Shown: one piece after another, positions 63,452 through 64,000 of the stretch
How positions within the stretch are numbered: the stretch's first letter is position 1
Layout of the letters: each line of letters begins with the position of its first letter
Source of the DNA: Georhizobium profundi
GTDB lineage: Bacteria > Pseudomonadota > Alphaproteobacteria > Rhizobiales > Rhizobiaceae
DNA: 64,000 bases
Reading direction: 5' to 3'
Assembly: GCF_003952725.1 (NCBI RefSeq)
Contig: NZ_CP032509.1
Span: 3,496,001 to 3,560,000 of the forward strand
The notes under the pieces: model-generated
Told to the model about the DNA's origin: nothing
Databases searched by the model: none
Seen by the model: only the letters and a program-made list of their open reading frames with translations
Made by a program: the position numbers and the translations under genes

Positions 63452-64000
63452 TCATGCCGCAAACGCTGTGAAGGCCCGCATCGCCCAATCGTCGATCAGG
63501 AACAACGCGAAGATAGCGAAGAGATAGATCAGCGAGTAACCGAACAGCTTCTTGGCCGGAACCATGACGCGATCGTCTTCCGGCATCGTCCAGACCTTGT
63601 AGGCATGGCGAATGAACTCGGCGCCAAGCAGCAGCGAAACGGCGGCGTAGACCGGGCCGGCGAAGCCGAGGAAGTACGGCGATACGCCGACGATGGCCGT
63701 TGCGACCGCGTACCAGAACATCTGCGTCTTGGTGGATGCCTCGCCCTTGACGTTGGGCATCATCGGAACGCCGGCATCACCATAGTCACGCAGCTTGAAC
63801 AGCGCGAGAGCCCAGAAGTGCGGCGGCGTCCACAGGAAGATGATCAGGAAGAGCACGACGCTTTCGATCGAGATCGAACCGGTAACGGCGACCCAGCCGA
63901 TCATGGGCGGGAACGCGCCGGCAGCACCGCCGATGACGATGTTGTGCGGCGTCATGCGCTTCAGCCACATCGTGTAGACGACGGCGTAGAAGAAAATGGT
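63452..64000 (-). CDS. ctaB: Protoheme IX farnesyltransferase, 5' part outside window
   Basis: The open frame continues past the right edge; about 182 residues of the C-terminal part are visible. [54 protein letters not shown] and [19 protein letters not shown] are typical of heme O synthase (UbiA family), including the second Asp-rich region. It adds a farnesyl group to heme b for the aa3 oxidase. It heads the oxidase assembly cluster. Confidence 0.96.
   Translation of the reverse strand, partial: TIFFYAVVYTMWLKRMTPHNIVIGGAAGAFPPMIGWVAVTGSISIESVVLFLIIFLWTPPHFWALALFKLRDYGDAGVPMMPNVKGEASTKTQMFWYAVATAIVGVSPYFLGFAGPVYAAVSLLLGAEFIRHAYKVWTMPEDDRVMVPAKKLFGYSLIYLFAIFALFLIDDWAMRAFTAFAA

Overview
The window is GC-rich alphaproteobacterial DNA, most likely from the order Hyphomicrobiales (Rhizobiales). 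This rests on a CcrM-type GANTC methylase, a fused CysNC, PpdK, the block COX3–DUF983–SURF1–IspH–ThrB–RNase H, and rhizobial-style start regions. I cannot name the genus from sequence alone.

Positions 1 to about 27,135 are the right-hand part of an integrated siphovirus prophage; its left end lies outside the window. From right to left it holds: attR in the 5' half of a tRNA-Pro(CGG) gene (27095-27135); an integrase and excisionase; a rightward operon of small genes (22434-25668) with a dATP/dGTP diphosphohydrolase-like protein, a Gp37/Gp68 (DUF5131) protein and an HNH protein; and a CI-like S24 repressor (21589-22281) flanked on both sides by copies of one operator, CGTGC-N5-GCAC. A long leftward transcript starts with a Cro-like gene and continues through a CII-like regulator, GcrA-like and GapR-like proteins, three DNA methyltransferases (ParB/MT-A70, multi-repeat C5, Dam), and a replication-initiator-like gene with three dyad iterons inside it. 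A phage NusG paralogue follows. The late genes come next: HNH, small and large terminase, portal, protease, HK97 capsid, connectors, tail tube, tail chaperone with a lambda-like -1 slippery site, tape measure and the first distal tail gene. Lysis and tail-fibre genes must lie to the left. One small membrane-protein gene (2734-3072) on the opposite strand interrupts the late operon and looks like a moron.

Positions about 27,140-64,000 are host chromosome with housekeeping genes: MaoC hydratase, tRNA-Gln(TTG), an L,D-transpeptidase, sulfate activation (cysD-cysNC), bioY, a metallo-beta-lactamase-fold hydrolase, ppdK, a PilZ protein, smc, a DsbA-like lipoprotein, a DUF721 protein, mutY, two HAD hydrolases, ccrM, thrC, an M16 peptidase, a GNAT acetyltransferase, a GGDEF/EAL protein, a YqgE protein, a DsbD-domain protein, a peroxiredoxin, rnhA, thrB, ispH and the cytochrome oxidase assembly cluster (SURF1, DUF983, COX3, CtaG, CoxF-like, CtaB).

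The most interesting material is in the prophage. A NusG-like factor sits directly upstream of the late operon with two hairpins between. A lambda-O-like origin appears to be embedded in the replication gene. The repressor has a four-copy operator array. The phage also carries two relatives of alphaproteobacterial cell-cycle proteins (GcrA and GapR) together with three methylases. No stretch longer than 300 bases lacks a gene.
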